Assembly (NCBI GenBank): GCA_039583875.1
Contig: CM077157.1
Span: forward strand, 74,772,346-74,836,345
DNA: 64,000 nt
Reading direction: 5' to 3'
DNA from: Platanthera guangdongensis
Lineage: Eukaryota > Streptophyta > Magnoliopsida > Asparagales > Orchidaceae
The notes beneath the pieces are model-generated. The model saw only the letters and a list, made by a program, of their open reading frames with translations. It did no database searches and had not been told where the DNA came from. Shown in pieces: positions 33,849 through 45,047 of this stretch; within the stretch, counting starts at the first letter, position 1, and each line of letters begins with the position of its first letter. The translations under genes were made by a program, and so were the position numbers.

Positions 33849-36800
33849 TGTAACATCCCATTTCCAACTAGACCCCTAAGAGTGGTTTTGGCCATGACTA
33901 GGTCATGACAAAACCCTGGGAAGCCAGAAATGGGCCAAGAGATAGGAGGCCAAGGTAGGGATCACCATGGTCTGCAGATAGTAGAATTCTGAACAATAGT
34001 TTAGGATGACAATGGGGCTTCACCATGACCCCAAGACCCTACCACAACACTCCCAAACATTTTGGGAGACCCATTAGAGCCAAAAGGACCCATTAGGGCC
34101 AACCCAAGAGGCCCAGTTGACCAAGGTCAACCCTAGCCCTAAATAGGTCAACCTAGCCCACTTAGGGCCAATTGACCTACTCCTAGTCTAGAGGACCCCA
34201 CCCATGCCCTCCTAACTCTAAAGTGGGATCAATGGGTCACTAAGGACACATTGGGGTCAGCCCTAGAGGCCAGGTTGACCCAAGTCAACTCAAGCTCCTA
34301 ATCTGGTCAAAGTACCCTTACTAAGGGTATGTGACCTCCAAAGTGCAGGGTAACCCTACCTAGACCCTAAGGGGAGTCAATGGGTCACCAAGGATCCATT
34401 GGGGTCAACTCAAATGGTCATGTTGACCCAAGTCAACTCTAGCCCTAAAATGGTCAAAGTGACCTTACCAAGGGTCAAGTGACCTTTAAGGTGCCAAGTC
34501 AACCCTACCCAACCCTACATAGACCTTAGGGGAGGCCAATGAATCACCCAGGACCCAATGGGGTCAACCTAGATGGTCAAATTGGCCAAGTCAACCCTCA
34601 TTGAGGGTCAAGTCAACTTAGCCCAAAAAGGGCTAACCCAAGCTCAAGCCACTTCTCCCTTAGGCTAAACCCATTCCCATGATCATCATAATCCAGTGGG
34701 CTGCCTTTAGCTTGTGGGGTTGACTAGTCAACCAGAGGTGACTAGGAGAGAGAAGGAGCTCCTCTCCATGATAATGGAGGAGAGAGAAATGAGGAAGGAG
34801 AAGGGGGAAGTGAGAGGCCGGCCAAGGGAGACTAACAGCCACCCATTATGGCTGCAATCAACTCCTCTAGGGGAGAGGAGTTGATTCCAGCCGTTTCCCG
34901 GCCACCAAGGGGTGGGTTCAGCCCCCTCCACACAACCCGAGCCACTCCATTAATGGAGATAATGGCCATTGAAGAACCAGCCTCTCCCCTCCCCCAATTG
35001 CCATTTAAACACCATCAGGAAGCCGAGGGGATCATTTTGGAGCACTTACCTGGAGGAGACGAGCCCTTCCACTGTGCAGTTGCAGAAGACGAGCGCCGCC
35101 GCCGTCGCCAATGGCATCCCGCCGCTCCTCTCGCATCCAGGCCGCCAGGAAGGTCCTCCTCCTCTCCTTAACTCGCGGGTAGATCCTAGGAATCCTTAGG
35201 CTTGAGTTTCGGGCTCAGTTGAGCCCGATCGAATCCGGGATTTCTCCTGGTTTCGGCAAGAAAAATTTCTTGCTTAATCCGCCGGAAAACGCCTCTCCGG
35301 CGGCGGAGCCGCCGTCTGACGATAGCCACCACCTCGACGGAGGTGTTGGTGGCGGTGGCCGGCCGGGGAAGGGGCTGGATTGCCGGCGGCAGAGCTTGGA
35401 AATCGCTCCAGGCAGAACCAATCCCAGCCGTTGGCTCAGTGGGGACGATGACCAGATGCCGTCGATCTGCGCCAAGATTCGTGCGGCATCAGATCAAATA
35501 CTATAGGAATTAAATAAAAATTATTTCATTTCTGTCACACTCGATGTATTTAATGTAATTAATTTTTAAAAATACTTAGGGACCTGAATGGAAATTTGCC
35601 CAACATGAACATTGTAGCTTAGGGTGTCTAGTTTGCAGCAAAAATTGTTTGGACCCTTTTGGGACACTGGATATACCAGGGCACCCATTTTGGTGGGACA
35701 TACCCTTAGGGCTAGGCAGTCACTAAATTGAGTGCCCACTCTTCACCCCAAGCCCACATTAGCTGAAATTTTGGCAGAGAGTCTAGCCTAGACATACCTA
35801 GGGCCTGGCCAAAAATGGGAATTTTTGGGGGAAATATTTCTATAGTTTTGGTAAATATTTATTAATTATTAGATAAATTAAATAGGTGCCCTAAACACAT
35901 CCAAACCCTTCCAAATTTTGGTGAGTGGTCCCTGGGCTCCAATTAGGTACCTGTATAAAATCTCATTTGATTTGGATATGTTTTGAATAGGTTTTGACCC
36001 AACCCTATTTATACCCTATGAAGGGCATTTTGGTCAAAAGTTGCACTTTTAGTTTTGAGTGACCAAATCACCTCAACAGAGGCTGAAATTTTGGCCACAG
36101 ATATAATTTGACTTATTACACTCACTTATGGAGTTTGGAGTGGATTGGACTAGGGTAGCCCTAGAATGTTAGGGTAGGCCCTTTAGGGTAAATTTCTAGG
36201 GTTTGAAGAAATTGGGGTCAAAAGACCTTGGATGGACTTGAAACTTGGGAATGATGTCCATAGGGTTACTATGGTCCTGTGGTTAAAATTTTAGGGCATT
36301 TGAAGACTTAAGACCCTTAAATCCATAACCCTAGTTTAGGGCACTAGCTTGGAAATCTTAAAATCTAATACCAAACTTTCCAAAAAGGCTGAGTTTTTGA
36401 ATGGCTAGTTGTTTAGGGTTTATATATCTCTGGAAATTTTATAATAAATTTTGGAGGAATATTTTTGGTACTTTATTCACAAAGTCATGTTTTACAATTT
36501 TCACTTAGAAATTTTTGGAGGAAAATATACTTGATTAAACTGATGAAACTTGGCAAGGGGGCTTGAATTCATGGTACCCATCTCTGTAAATTTGTATGAA
36601 ATTTTTGAAGAATGAAATTTAGTAGTTGCTTCTTTAATTACTTATTCTATGAAACTTTGGAAAATTTATTAATGACATTTAGATTGTCTGAAAAATTTTA
36701 GTTTCTTCATCATGATGTTTCTAGTTCCTTATGAAGCCCCAGTAATTTTTACATAATTATTGGAGATAAATTTGTGGCACTTCCTTCACTATATTTGGTT

Positions 36801-38908
36801 TTAGGAATTACTTTTAATAAATCTTTAGAGGTCAAGAATTATCTGGAAAATTATGAAAATTGGCAACCAATAATATTACTCTGTTATTTAGTGAATACGA
36901 ATTTTAGGAGGCCATTACCAGAGAAAATCTTATGGTTCATGTTCAAATTGTCTATGGCCTAGTTTTTGAGGAAAATTCAATAAATAGTAAATTAATTGGA
37001 AAAATATGATTTTCTGAATTTAGACTATATTTATCATAATAGACCTCTGATAATTGTCATAAGGGTACTGGATGAGCATTTCATATACTTCCCTTTCTAC
37101 GAGTCATGTAGCTTAAGTGGTCTGCATATAGCAAAACTGCAGGATTTCATTTGGGTGTGAACTAGGGTCATTATGATGAGTCCTGATGGATTGTTACATG
37201 GACAAGAGGGATGGGATGCGTCTTGGGAAGATGAGTGAGTAAGGTGTGGATCTGTCTAGGGTTATAGACGTTTGGGTCCGACGAAAGATCGTCCTACCCA
37301 AGGAGAGTGGAGTCAAACTACCCTAGGATTAGAATATCGAAATATGAGAAAATAAAGGGTAAGGGAATCAACCAATAATATAATAAGTACCTTGCGAAAG
37401 GGAACGTTGGGCGTAATCCCAACATAGTTCCTAGTGCCCCTTGAGAGCCCTTCACAGGGAATACCGGGGGCAGTCCTGGGTTAACGTAAACTGTTTAACA
37501 AGCTGAAAAGAGTAACTTAGTAATTAGGGTTGCACATTTCACAGACACTGATGGCACGGGATGTTAGCTGGGAGCTTCGGCTCGATTGTTTGTGACGGAC
37601 GTGTTGGTCCGGGGAGCTTCGGCTCGGGTTTTGATCACGCTAAATTTGCATGTGCATAAAAGGAAAGTAAATTAAGGTGGTGGGTCTTCGGTATTGGAGG
37701 GTCAATGCACCGATGCCAATACGTTGACTCGGCAAGTGTGGTTAGCACTTCGCCAACAGAAGTCCGGTGCGCCAGCCGGCAAGAGTACGCAGGAGTCTGC
37801 TTCGTGCACCAAGCGTTGAGGCGTACGATAGGTCTGACCGGTAGTGCTTTACTGGTTTAGAGGTGGGCGAGGCCCAACCCACCGCTTCCGTCTGCCACTA
37901 CGGAGGTATCCTGGGAGGTTACGGCTCCAGAAAGGGGGAACTAAAGGTCTGTATGCACAGAGTCGGGTGTGTGCGTTGCACTTGCATGATCCATCATACC
38001 CACTTGCATGTCATAGCATAATCGTTACCTTAAACCTTGACACCTAAAGTATAAGTGGAATGGGACGCTTATACTTTAGGACCTGCAAAACGACCCCTTA
38101 GTCTATAAGCTTGTGTGGGCAAGTTTATAAATTAAGGTTAATTTTGATATATTTAGTTACTGTTGTTTGACCACCGACACCCCAACGTATAAATCGGTAT
38201 GGGACTTTTTATACGATGGGAGCCTTGCAAGAGACCCCTTGGCTTATGTGTTTTTCCACATAAGTGAAGGTTGCATTTCAGCTTACATTTTATTGTCTTT
38301 ATATGCTATAGAACTTGCTAGAATAGGACCGCTGCCATCTGCTTTTGATATTCTCCACCTTCAAGTCCTCCCCTTTCTTCCTCTCCGCTCGGTGCCTAGG
38401 AGCCGTGGGGGAAGGGGTGGGGGATGATAGAACTTAGTCTTTTAGACTAACGGTTTTCGAACCGCATCATTTAGGGGATCGTGGAGACCGGCATGGAGGA
38501 GCAGCCCCAGAGGCCGGTCCGCTTGGAGGTGGGGCAGTCTAGCTCCGGAGTTCATACAGCCGGGACTGTGAGTCTCGACCCTGAGTAGTTTTTCAGCTTT
38601 TGCTTCCGCATGAGTGATTTTGTAGTGAGGATATGTTGTACCGGGCATAAGCCCGTATTTTGCTACTCTGATGTTATCTTCTGTGGACACTCCCTTCGTG
38701 GAGTTATATTTATATATGTCATGTGATTATCTGTGGACAGATAGTTTTTCATTTTACTTCATTATGCTACTTTTATGTGATCGAATTGGCCGGCAAAATC
38801 GGCGCTTTGTGGTGATGACCCTTCAGGGCGTGAAGGAGTCACCGCAAAACGGCGGTTCTGGGCCTAAGACCCCGGTGTCAAAAAGAAAAAAAAAAGGGGG
38901 GTCTTACA
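33849..38908 (+). repeat. Gypsy element C, 5' LTR (5060 bp)
   Basis: TGTAACATCCC...GTCTTACA with 5-bp terminal inverted repeats TGTAA/TTACA. It is about 99% like the 3' LTR (45312-50378) by eye. Such long LTRs fit Tekay/Del chromoviruses. It contains a GGTCAA/TTGACC-rich block (34080-34740), a perfect 12-bp stem around 34857-34889, and a GC-rich part (35050-35480). Its last 1.27 kb has about a dozen variants not shared with the 3' LTR or the inverted copy. Confidence 0.95.
34080..34740. repeat. Degenerate W-box-like (TTGAC/GTCAA) repeat block in C LTR
   Basis: Degenerate units of about 100-120 bp such as CAATGGGTCACCAAGGA and GGTCAAAGTGACC carry many TTGACC or GGTCAA words on both strands. 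The same block is in the 3' LTR at about 45545-46200. TTGAC is the core of the W-box bound by WRKY factors; regulation by them is inference. Confidence 0.6.
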
Positions 38909-38966
38909 AGTGTGGTGGGCCCATAACCCACAGGTCCCAGGATCGAAACCTGGCTCTGATACCACT
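38909..38966 (-). other. Captured initiator tRNA-Met copy (53 nt incl. CCA) containing inverted PBS
   Basis: 38912-38964 on the plus strand reads as the 3' two-thirds of plant initiator tRNA-Met: anticodon stem GGTGGG, CAT anticodon, ACCCAC, T-arm CCAGGATCGAAACCTGG, then CTCTGATA and CCA. Genes for plant tRNAs do not encode CCA, so this came from the mature tRNA. On the minus strand the same bases are the primer site, two bases (AG) after the inverted LTR. On the plus strand the 5' LTR is followed by AG and TG, then tRNA from near position 24-25. The usual plus-strand primer site is missing. Confidence 0.88.
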
Positions 38967-40236
38967 TGTAAGACCCCCCTTTTTTTTCCTTTTTGACACC
39001 GGGGTCTTAGGCCCAGAACCGCCGTTTTGCGGTGACTCCTTCACGCCCTGAAGGGTCATCACCACAAAGCGCCGATTCTGCCGGCCAATTCGATCACATA
39101 AAAGTAGCATAATGAAGTAAAATGAAAAACTATCTGTCCACAGAGAATCACATGACATATATAAATATAACTCCACGAAGGGAGTGTCCACAGAAGATAA
39201 CATCAGAGTAGCAAAATACGGGCTTATGCCCGGTACAACATATCCTCACTACAAAATCACTCATGCGGAAGCAAAAGCTGAAAAACTACTCAGGGTCGAG
39301 ACTCACAGTCCCGGCTGTATGAACTCCGGAGCTAGACTGCCCCACCTCCAAGCGCACCGGCCTCTGGGGCTGCTCCTCCATGCTGGTCTCCACGATCCCC
39401 TAAATGATGCGGTTCGAAAACCGTTAGTCTAAAAGACTAAGTCCTATCATCCCCCACCCCTTCCCCACGGCTCCTAGGCACCGAGCGGAGAGGAAGAAAG
39501 GGGAGGACTTGAAGGTGGAGAATATCAAAAGCAGATGGCAGCGGTCCTATTCTAGCAAGTTCTATAGCATATAAAGACAATAAAATGTAAGCTGAAATGT
39601 AACCTTCACTTATGTGGAAAAACACATAAGCCAAGGGGTCTCTTGCAAGGCTCCCATCGTATAAAAAGTCCCATACCGATTTATACGTTGGGGTGTCGGT
39701 GGTCAAACAGCAGTAACTAAATATATCAAAATTAACCTTAATTTATAAACTTGCCCACACAAGCTTATAGACTAAGGGGTCGTTTTGCAGGTCCTAAAGT
39801 ATAAGCGTCCCATTCCACTTATACTTTAGGTGTCAAGGTTTAAGGTAACGATTATGCTATGACATGCAAGTGGGTATGATGGATCATGCAAGTGCAACGC
39901 ACACACCCGACTCTGTGCACACAGACCTTTAGTTCCCCCTTTCTGGAGCCGTAACCTCCCAGGATACCTCCGTAGTGGCAGACGGAAGCGGTGGGTTGGG
40001 CCTCGCCCACCTCTAAACCAGTAAAGCACTACCGGTCAGACCTATCGTACGCCTCAACGCTTGGTGCACGAAGCGGATTCCTGCGTACTCTTGCCGGCTG
40101 GCGCACCGGACTTCTGTTGGCGAAGTGCTAACCACACTTGCCGAGTCAACGTATTGGCGTCGGTGCATCGACCCTCCAATACCGAAGACCCACCACCTTA
40201 ATTTACTTTCCTTTTATGCACATGCAAATTTAGCGT
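38967..40236 (-). repeat. Inverted copy of the last 1.27 kb of C LTR
   Basis: The reverse complement of about 37637-38908 and of about 49107-50378. With the 5' LTR it forms a tail-to-tail palindrome around the tRNA copy. At 11 of 12 sites where the two LTRs differ it agrees with the 3' LTR. It ends at ...TTTAGCGTG, after which internal sequence unique to the element begins. Confidence 0.95.
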
Positions 40237-40361
40237 GGTGTGCCGTCCACAACCCTGGGTCACCCCCGCGCGGGTTTAGTTTGGGGACAAACTAAGCAGC
40301 GGAAGCAGTGGTGTGCCCATACAGGGGAAATCACATGTAAGTTGTCCACTTTCATTAGGCA
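40237..40361 (+). other. C internal leader remnant
   Basis: A short non-coding stretch before gag with no primer site. It includes GCAGCGGAAGC followed by AGTGGTGTGCCCATA (40295-40321), resembling initiator tRNA-Met from the D-arm to the anticodon. Confidence 0.6.
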
Positions 40362-41523
40362 TTGAGTCGATTGTCTACTAATGTACTTCATTTTGCAGCC
40401 CCAGCTCAACCCACCCCACAAGGTGGAGCTCAGCAGACTCCAGACATTGCACCACCTCCCATGGTCCCCACACCTTTCCTCCAGTCAGACATGGGGCAGA
40501 CCCTTACAGCTATCCTTGAGGCCTTCCGAGCTCAGCAAGCCCCAGTCAAGCAGCCAAACCCAGGGGCCAACTGGATGAGCACCTTCCGAGGACTCTCTCC
40601 CCCATCTTACTTGGGGACGGAGACGGCAGTACGGACAGAGGAGTGGCTGGATGTGATGTACGAGATGTTGACTGGGATACGATGCCCTTGGGAGGAGAGG
40701 GTGGCCCTAGTGGTATCTTGCTTGGAGTCACATGCCAAGCGGTGGTGGAAGACGCTGTTGGACACGACCTTTGCGGATAGAGAGATTGCAGAAATCACCT
40801 GGGAAGAATTCAGGGCCACGCTGCTGGAGCACTTTGTTCCTCAGTCGGCCAGGGACGAGTTGGAGGAGCGTTTCTTGCAGCTGAGGCAGGGCACCAGGAC
40901 AGTGGTGGAGTACCACCGAGAGTTCGATCATTTGGCCCGATATGCGGGCTCTTATCAGCTGGATGAAGCAGGGTACGTCAAGAGGTTTTATAAGGGCCTA
41001 AAAGAGGAGTTGAGAGAGGCCTTGCTTTTTGTCTCTGACGGGCCCATCTCCCGGATTTTAGAGATGGCGAAGAGGATTGAGGCCGACTGGCACACCACTC
41101 GGGGCCGGAAACGGCAAACGGAGGACCAGGGCCGGAGGGCCCGAAATGATCAGCGGCGAGGCATCGTACCAGATGGAAGAAGGGCAGAGGAGCAGCCTCG
41201 TCAGGAGTTAAGGCAGGAGCCGAGAGAGCAGGTGGTCTTGGCCCCTCAACCTCTCCAGGTCCAGGAGATGCAGAGACCCCGGGGTATGGCGTATCCCCCG
41301 CCGGAGTGCTTCCACTGTCACCAGGTGGGACACCTCCGGAGAGATTGCCCTATGAGGGGGGCACCACCTCCAGCACCACGGGGTGGCCCACCGGCCCAGC
41401 ATTTCGGAGGCCGAGGACGCGGCCGAGGACGTGGTTACCAGGGAGGCGACCGCAGGCAGAATGGGGAGCAGATTTACGCTCTGGACTTAGCACAGCCCCG
41501 GAACCCGGACAGGGTTATTGCAG
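40362..41523 (+). CDS. gag: C Gag (Ty3/gypsy, Tekay-type), first exon of a putative gag-pol
   Basis: About 387 codons open from ATG 40362. A retrotransposon gag domain lies in the middle (TEEWLDVMYEML, WWKTLLD, WEEFRATLLEHFVPQSARDE, SVVEY-like TVVEYHREFDHLARYA). An Arg/Gln-rich tail follows, with a CCHC knuckle (CFHCHQVGHLRRDC, about 41308-41349) and an RGRGRGRG stretch. Gag forms the particle and binds RNA. The open frame runs to TAA 41568-41570, but the last 47 bases are AT-rich and read better as intron. Excising 41524-41639 joins gag in frame to the protease. The start could be slightly further down, but no earlier Met is in frame after the inverted repeat. Confidence 0.88.
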
Positions 41524-41639
41524 GTATGAGAGTAATCTTAATTTTTGGAATTATTCCTTGCTCGTATTAAGCGTTGATAGAACTACTACACAACCTAGGT
41601 TAGAAAACCTTACACTAGAATTTCTTTCAACTGATTTAG
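41524..41639 (+). other. Putative 116-nt GT-AG intron between gag and protease (C)
   Basis: 5' site CAG|GTATGAG, 3' site TTTCTTTCAACTGATTTAG|G. It is strongly AT-rich between GC-rich coding flanks. It contains the gag-frame stop TAA (41568-41570), and its removal keeps frame between gag (codon split after base 1) and the protease. CTGAT just before the acceptor could serve as branch point. No RNA evidence is available here. Confidence 0.65.
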
Positions 41640-44425
41640 GAATGGTGATGGTGTGCGGCAAGCCTGCCCACACCCTGTTCGACACGGGTGCATCGCACAA
41701 CTTTGTGTCGGAGGATTTCGTCAAGGACCTGGATCAGATTCGTTGTTATACGGGACTACCCAGGAGGGTGCGCCTCCCCAATGGGTTGAGATCCAGTCCA
41801 CAGAAAAGTGCCTCCTGGAGGTTACCATAGACGGGTTGACACTCGAGGCCCCGGCAACGATCCTGAGGATGCCGGACTTCGACCTTGTCTTGGGCATGAC
41901 ATGGCTTGTCTGGAACCATGCCCAGATTGATTGCCCGGCAGGGAGGGTCGTGTTCAGCCACGGCGATACTTATGCAACGTTCGAAGGTACTACACCGGTC
42001 TCCCGTCGCTTGCTTTCATCTATTCAGGCCATTAAGGCTCATATGCAAGGGGACGAGGTATATCAAGTATTGTTCGAGATGACTGAGGAGAAGGACCTGA
42101 TTGCTAACATTCTGGTGGTTCGTGACTACGCCGACATTTTTCCGGATAAGCTGTCAGGACTACCTCCGCATAGGGAAAAGGACTTCCAGATTCAGTTGGT
42201 ACCAGGGGCTAAGCCGGTATCCAAGGCCCCTTATCGGATGGCCCCGAAGGAATTGGCGGAGTTTCGGACACAGTTGCAGGAGCTGGTGGAAGCAGGATTT
42301 GTTAGGCCGAGTTCCTCATCATGGGGAGCTCCTGTCCTATTCGTGAAGAAGAAGGACGGTACTTTACGCCTGTGCATCGACTATCGAGCACTAAACAGGC
42401 TGACCGTCCGAAATACCTATCCGCTCCCCAGGATAGACGAGTTGTTCGATCAGCTGGAGGGAGCCCATTATTTTTCGAAGCTGGACTTGAGGTCAGGCTA
42501 TTACCAGCTGCGGATCCAGGAGGAGGATATTCCGAAGACGGCCTTTAGTAGCCGATATGGATTGTATGAGTTCATCGTGATGCCCTTCGGGCTCACGAAT
42601 GCTCCGTCAGCGTTTATGAGCCTCATGAACCGGGTCTTCGAGGCTTATTTGGATGTGTTCGTCATAGTGTTCATAGACGACATCCTTATCTATTCTAAGA
42701 CGGAGGAGGAGCACACACGACATCTAGCATTGACCCTGGAGAGACTGCGGGAGCATCATCTTTATGCGAAGTTCAGTAAGTGTCAGTTCTGGCTGAAGGA
42801 GGTGGCTTTCTTAGGTCACATTATCAGCGGAGCCGGGCTGGCAGTGGACCCGGCAAAGATTCGAGCTATTTCGGAGTGGCCGCAGCTGAAAACAGCCACT
42901 GACGTACGGAGTTTTCTAGGACTTGCCGGTTATTACCGGAAGTTCGTAGAGGGATTCTCTCGAATCGCCCTCCCGCTCACATCCTTGACGAAGAAGGAGG
43001 CACCGTTCGTGTGGACCCCGCAGTGCCAGACAGCTTTCCAGGAGCTGAAGGATCGGCTGACCTCGGCTCCCATTCTCACTCTCCCCTCGGGGAGGGAGGG
43101 ATTTCAGGTCTACACCGACGCATCATATCAGGGGATGGGAGCGGTGCTGATGCAGAACGGACACGTCATAGCTTATGCCTCCCGCCAGCTGAAGACCCAT
43201 GAGAAGAACTACCCAGTACATGACCTTGAGATGGGGGCAGTTGTATTCGCACTGAAGATATGGCGGCACTACCTTTATGGAGTCCACTGTGATATATATT
43301 CCGATCATAAGAACCTTAAGTACGTGGACACGCAGAAGGAACTGAACATCAGGCAAAGGCGGTGGGTGGAGTTCCTATCTGACTATCAGTATGAGATGCA
43401 CTATCACCCGGGGAAGGCAAACGTGGTAGCAGATGCACTGAGTCGGAGAGCCGCCACAGCAGGAGCAGAGCCTCAGTTGATGTCTATGGAGCTGCTGCAG
43501 AGACTAGAGGACATGCACATTACTCTGGTATCGTCTGATGATCCTGAGCTCTATGAGGAGTACTTGGCCGCGATAGGCGTTACCGATGACATCAGAGACC
43601 GGGTCAGAGAGGGACAGAGGCAGGATGCCAAGTTGGAACCCATCTTCCAAGCTCTGAAGGCAGGCACTGCAGGAGATTACACACTGAGGGACGATCTGGT
43701 GTGCTTCAGAGGACGGGTGTATATACCGGAGGGAGGCCAGATCCGGGAGGATATTATGATGGAGGCGCACTGCAGCCGGTATTCTGTACACCCGGGGATC
43801 ACAAAGATGACGGCTGATTTGAAGAAGACGATGTACTGGCCGGGCATGAAGAAGGATGTCTCACACTTCGTGACCCATTGTGAGGCATGTCAGCTAGTGA
43901 AGGCAGAGTGCAGGAACCCCGCAGGATTATTGCAGCCACTCCCGGTGCCGGAGTGGAAGTTTGATGACATAGCCATGGACTTCATACATGGGCTTCCCCG
44001 GTCTCGGACAGGGAATGACTCGATCTGGGTAATCGTCGATCGGTTGACCAAGGTGGCTCGATTCATACCGATCAGGAAGGATGATTCAGTAGGAATACTG
44101 GTGCGGAAGTTTGTGGAGCAGTTCATTCGTTATCATGGTGTGCCCAGGACGATAGTGTCGGATCGGGATGGCAGGTTCACCTCCAGGGAGTGGAGGTCCG
44201 TGCAAGCTTACTTAGGCACGCGATTGACTTTCAGCACTGCATTCCACCCCCAGACAGACGGGCAGACAGAACGCACCAACCGGACGCTGGAGGACCTTTT
44301 GAGGCTATGCATCTTAGATCGCAGGGAACCGTGGGAGAAACTCTTACCCCTTGTCGAGTTCTCCTATAACAACAGCCACCAGTCCAGCATCAGGATGGCG
44401 CCTTACGAAGCCTTGTACGGGAGGA
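41640..44425 (+). pseudogene. pol: C Pol: protease, RT, RNase H, integrase
   Basis: The protease has the DTGASHNF motif (about 41681-41704), then a -1 break near 41785; LGMTWL follows in the next frame. From there one frame is open to 44511. RT has [52 protein letters not shown] and catalytic FIDDILIYS. RNase H includes [21 protein letters not shown] and [24 protein letters not shown] follows. Integrase has the HHCC region ([15 protein letters not shown]), [17 protein letters not shown] and the Glu of [10 protein letters not shown]. The order PR-RT-RH-INT is gypsy. This is the best preserved pol in the window. Confidence 0.92.
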
Positions 44426-45047
44426 GATGCCGGACCCCACTCTCATGGGTGCAGAACGAAGATCCGAAGGTATTGGGTCAGAGTTTGTTGAAGACACCGA
44501 GGCACAAGTGAGGCTGATCAGAGACAGGATGCTCGAGGCACAGAGTAGACAGGCCAAGTATTATGACGCCCGACATCGGCAGGTGGAGTTCCAGGTGGGG
44601 GACCGGGTGTTTCTGAAGATCCGGCCCATACATGGAGTTTCACGGGTGCGTGGTCGGAGGAAGAAGCTCAGCCCTAGGTACATGGGCCCTTACAGGATCC
44701 TGGAGCGGATCGGACCCCTAGCCTACCGGCTGGAGTTACCACCAGAGCTAGAAGCGCTGCACGACGTCTTCCACATTTCTTCCTTGAGGAGGGCTCTATT
44801 ACGCCCGGAGCAGCAGATTCTGACTACGGAAGGGCCGGTAGCTTCAGACCGGTCGGTCCATTTGGAGCCTGTGAGGATCGACGACCGAGGAGTGCGGGTC
44901 TTGCGACGCAAGAAGGTCCCTCTAGTCAAGGTCCTGTGGAGGAACCACGGCCAGGAGGAGCATACCTGGGAGCCACAGGACCTGCTGCGACAAAGATACC
45001 CCGAGTTATTCAGTCAGGTACACCTCTCAGACCCCTCAAGATGTTAA
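44426..45047 (+). pseudogene. pol: C integrase C-terminus and chromodomain
   Basis: After a one-base type frame shift near 44471-44486 the frame gives [20 protein letters not shown] and GDRVFLKI (GPY/F integrase region; MGPYRILERIGPLAYRLELP). HDVFHISSLRRAL and a chromodomain follow: LRRKKVPLVKVLWRNH, EEHTWEPQDLL, RYPELF, with the stop at 45045-45047. A C-terminal chromodomain marks chromoviruses and is thought to steer insertion to heterochromatin. Sequence and 5-kb LTRs point to the Tekay/Del branch. Confidence 0.9.

Noticed and set aside
34848..35506. GC-rich 80-107 codon frames in the C LTR as a captured host exon
   Set aside because: Frames differ between the two LTRs through indels, and no domain is recognisable.
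38912..38964. A functional tRNA-Met gene
   Set aside because: The 5' third (acceptor 5' strand, A-box) is missing and CCA is encoded, so it cannot be a normal tRNA gene.
37844..39706. Mirror-image small frames (MLYWFRGGRG, MTTDTPTYKS and others) in the C LTR and its inverted copy
   Set aside because: They recur only because the LTR end is present three times, and no protein feature supports coding. They were considered as a captured gene and dropped.
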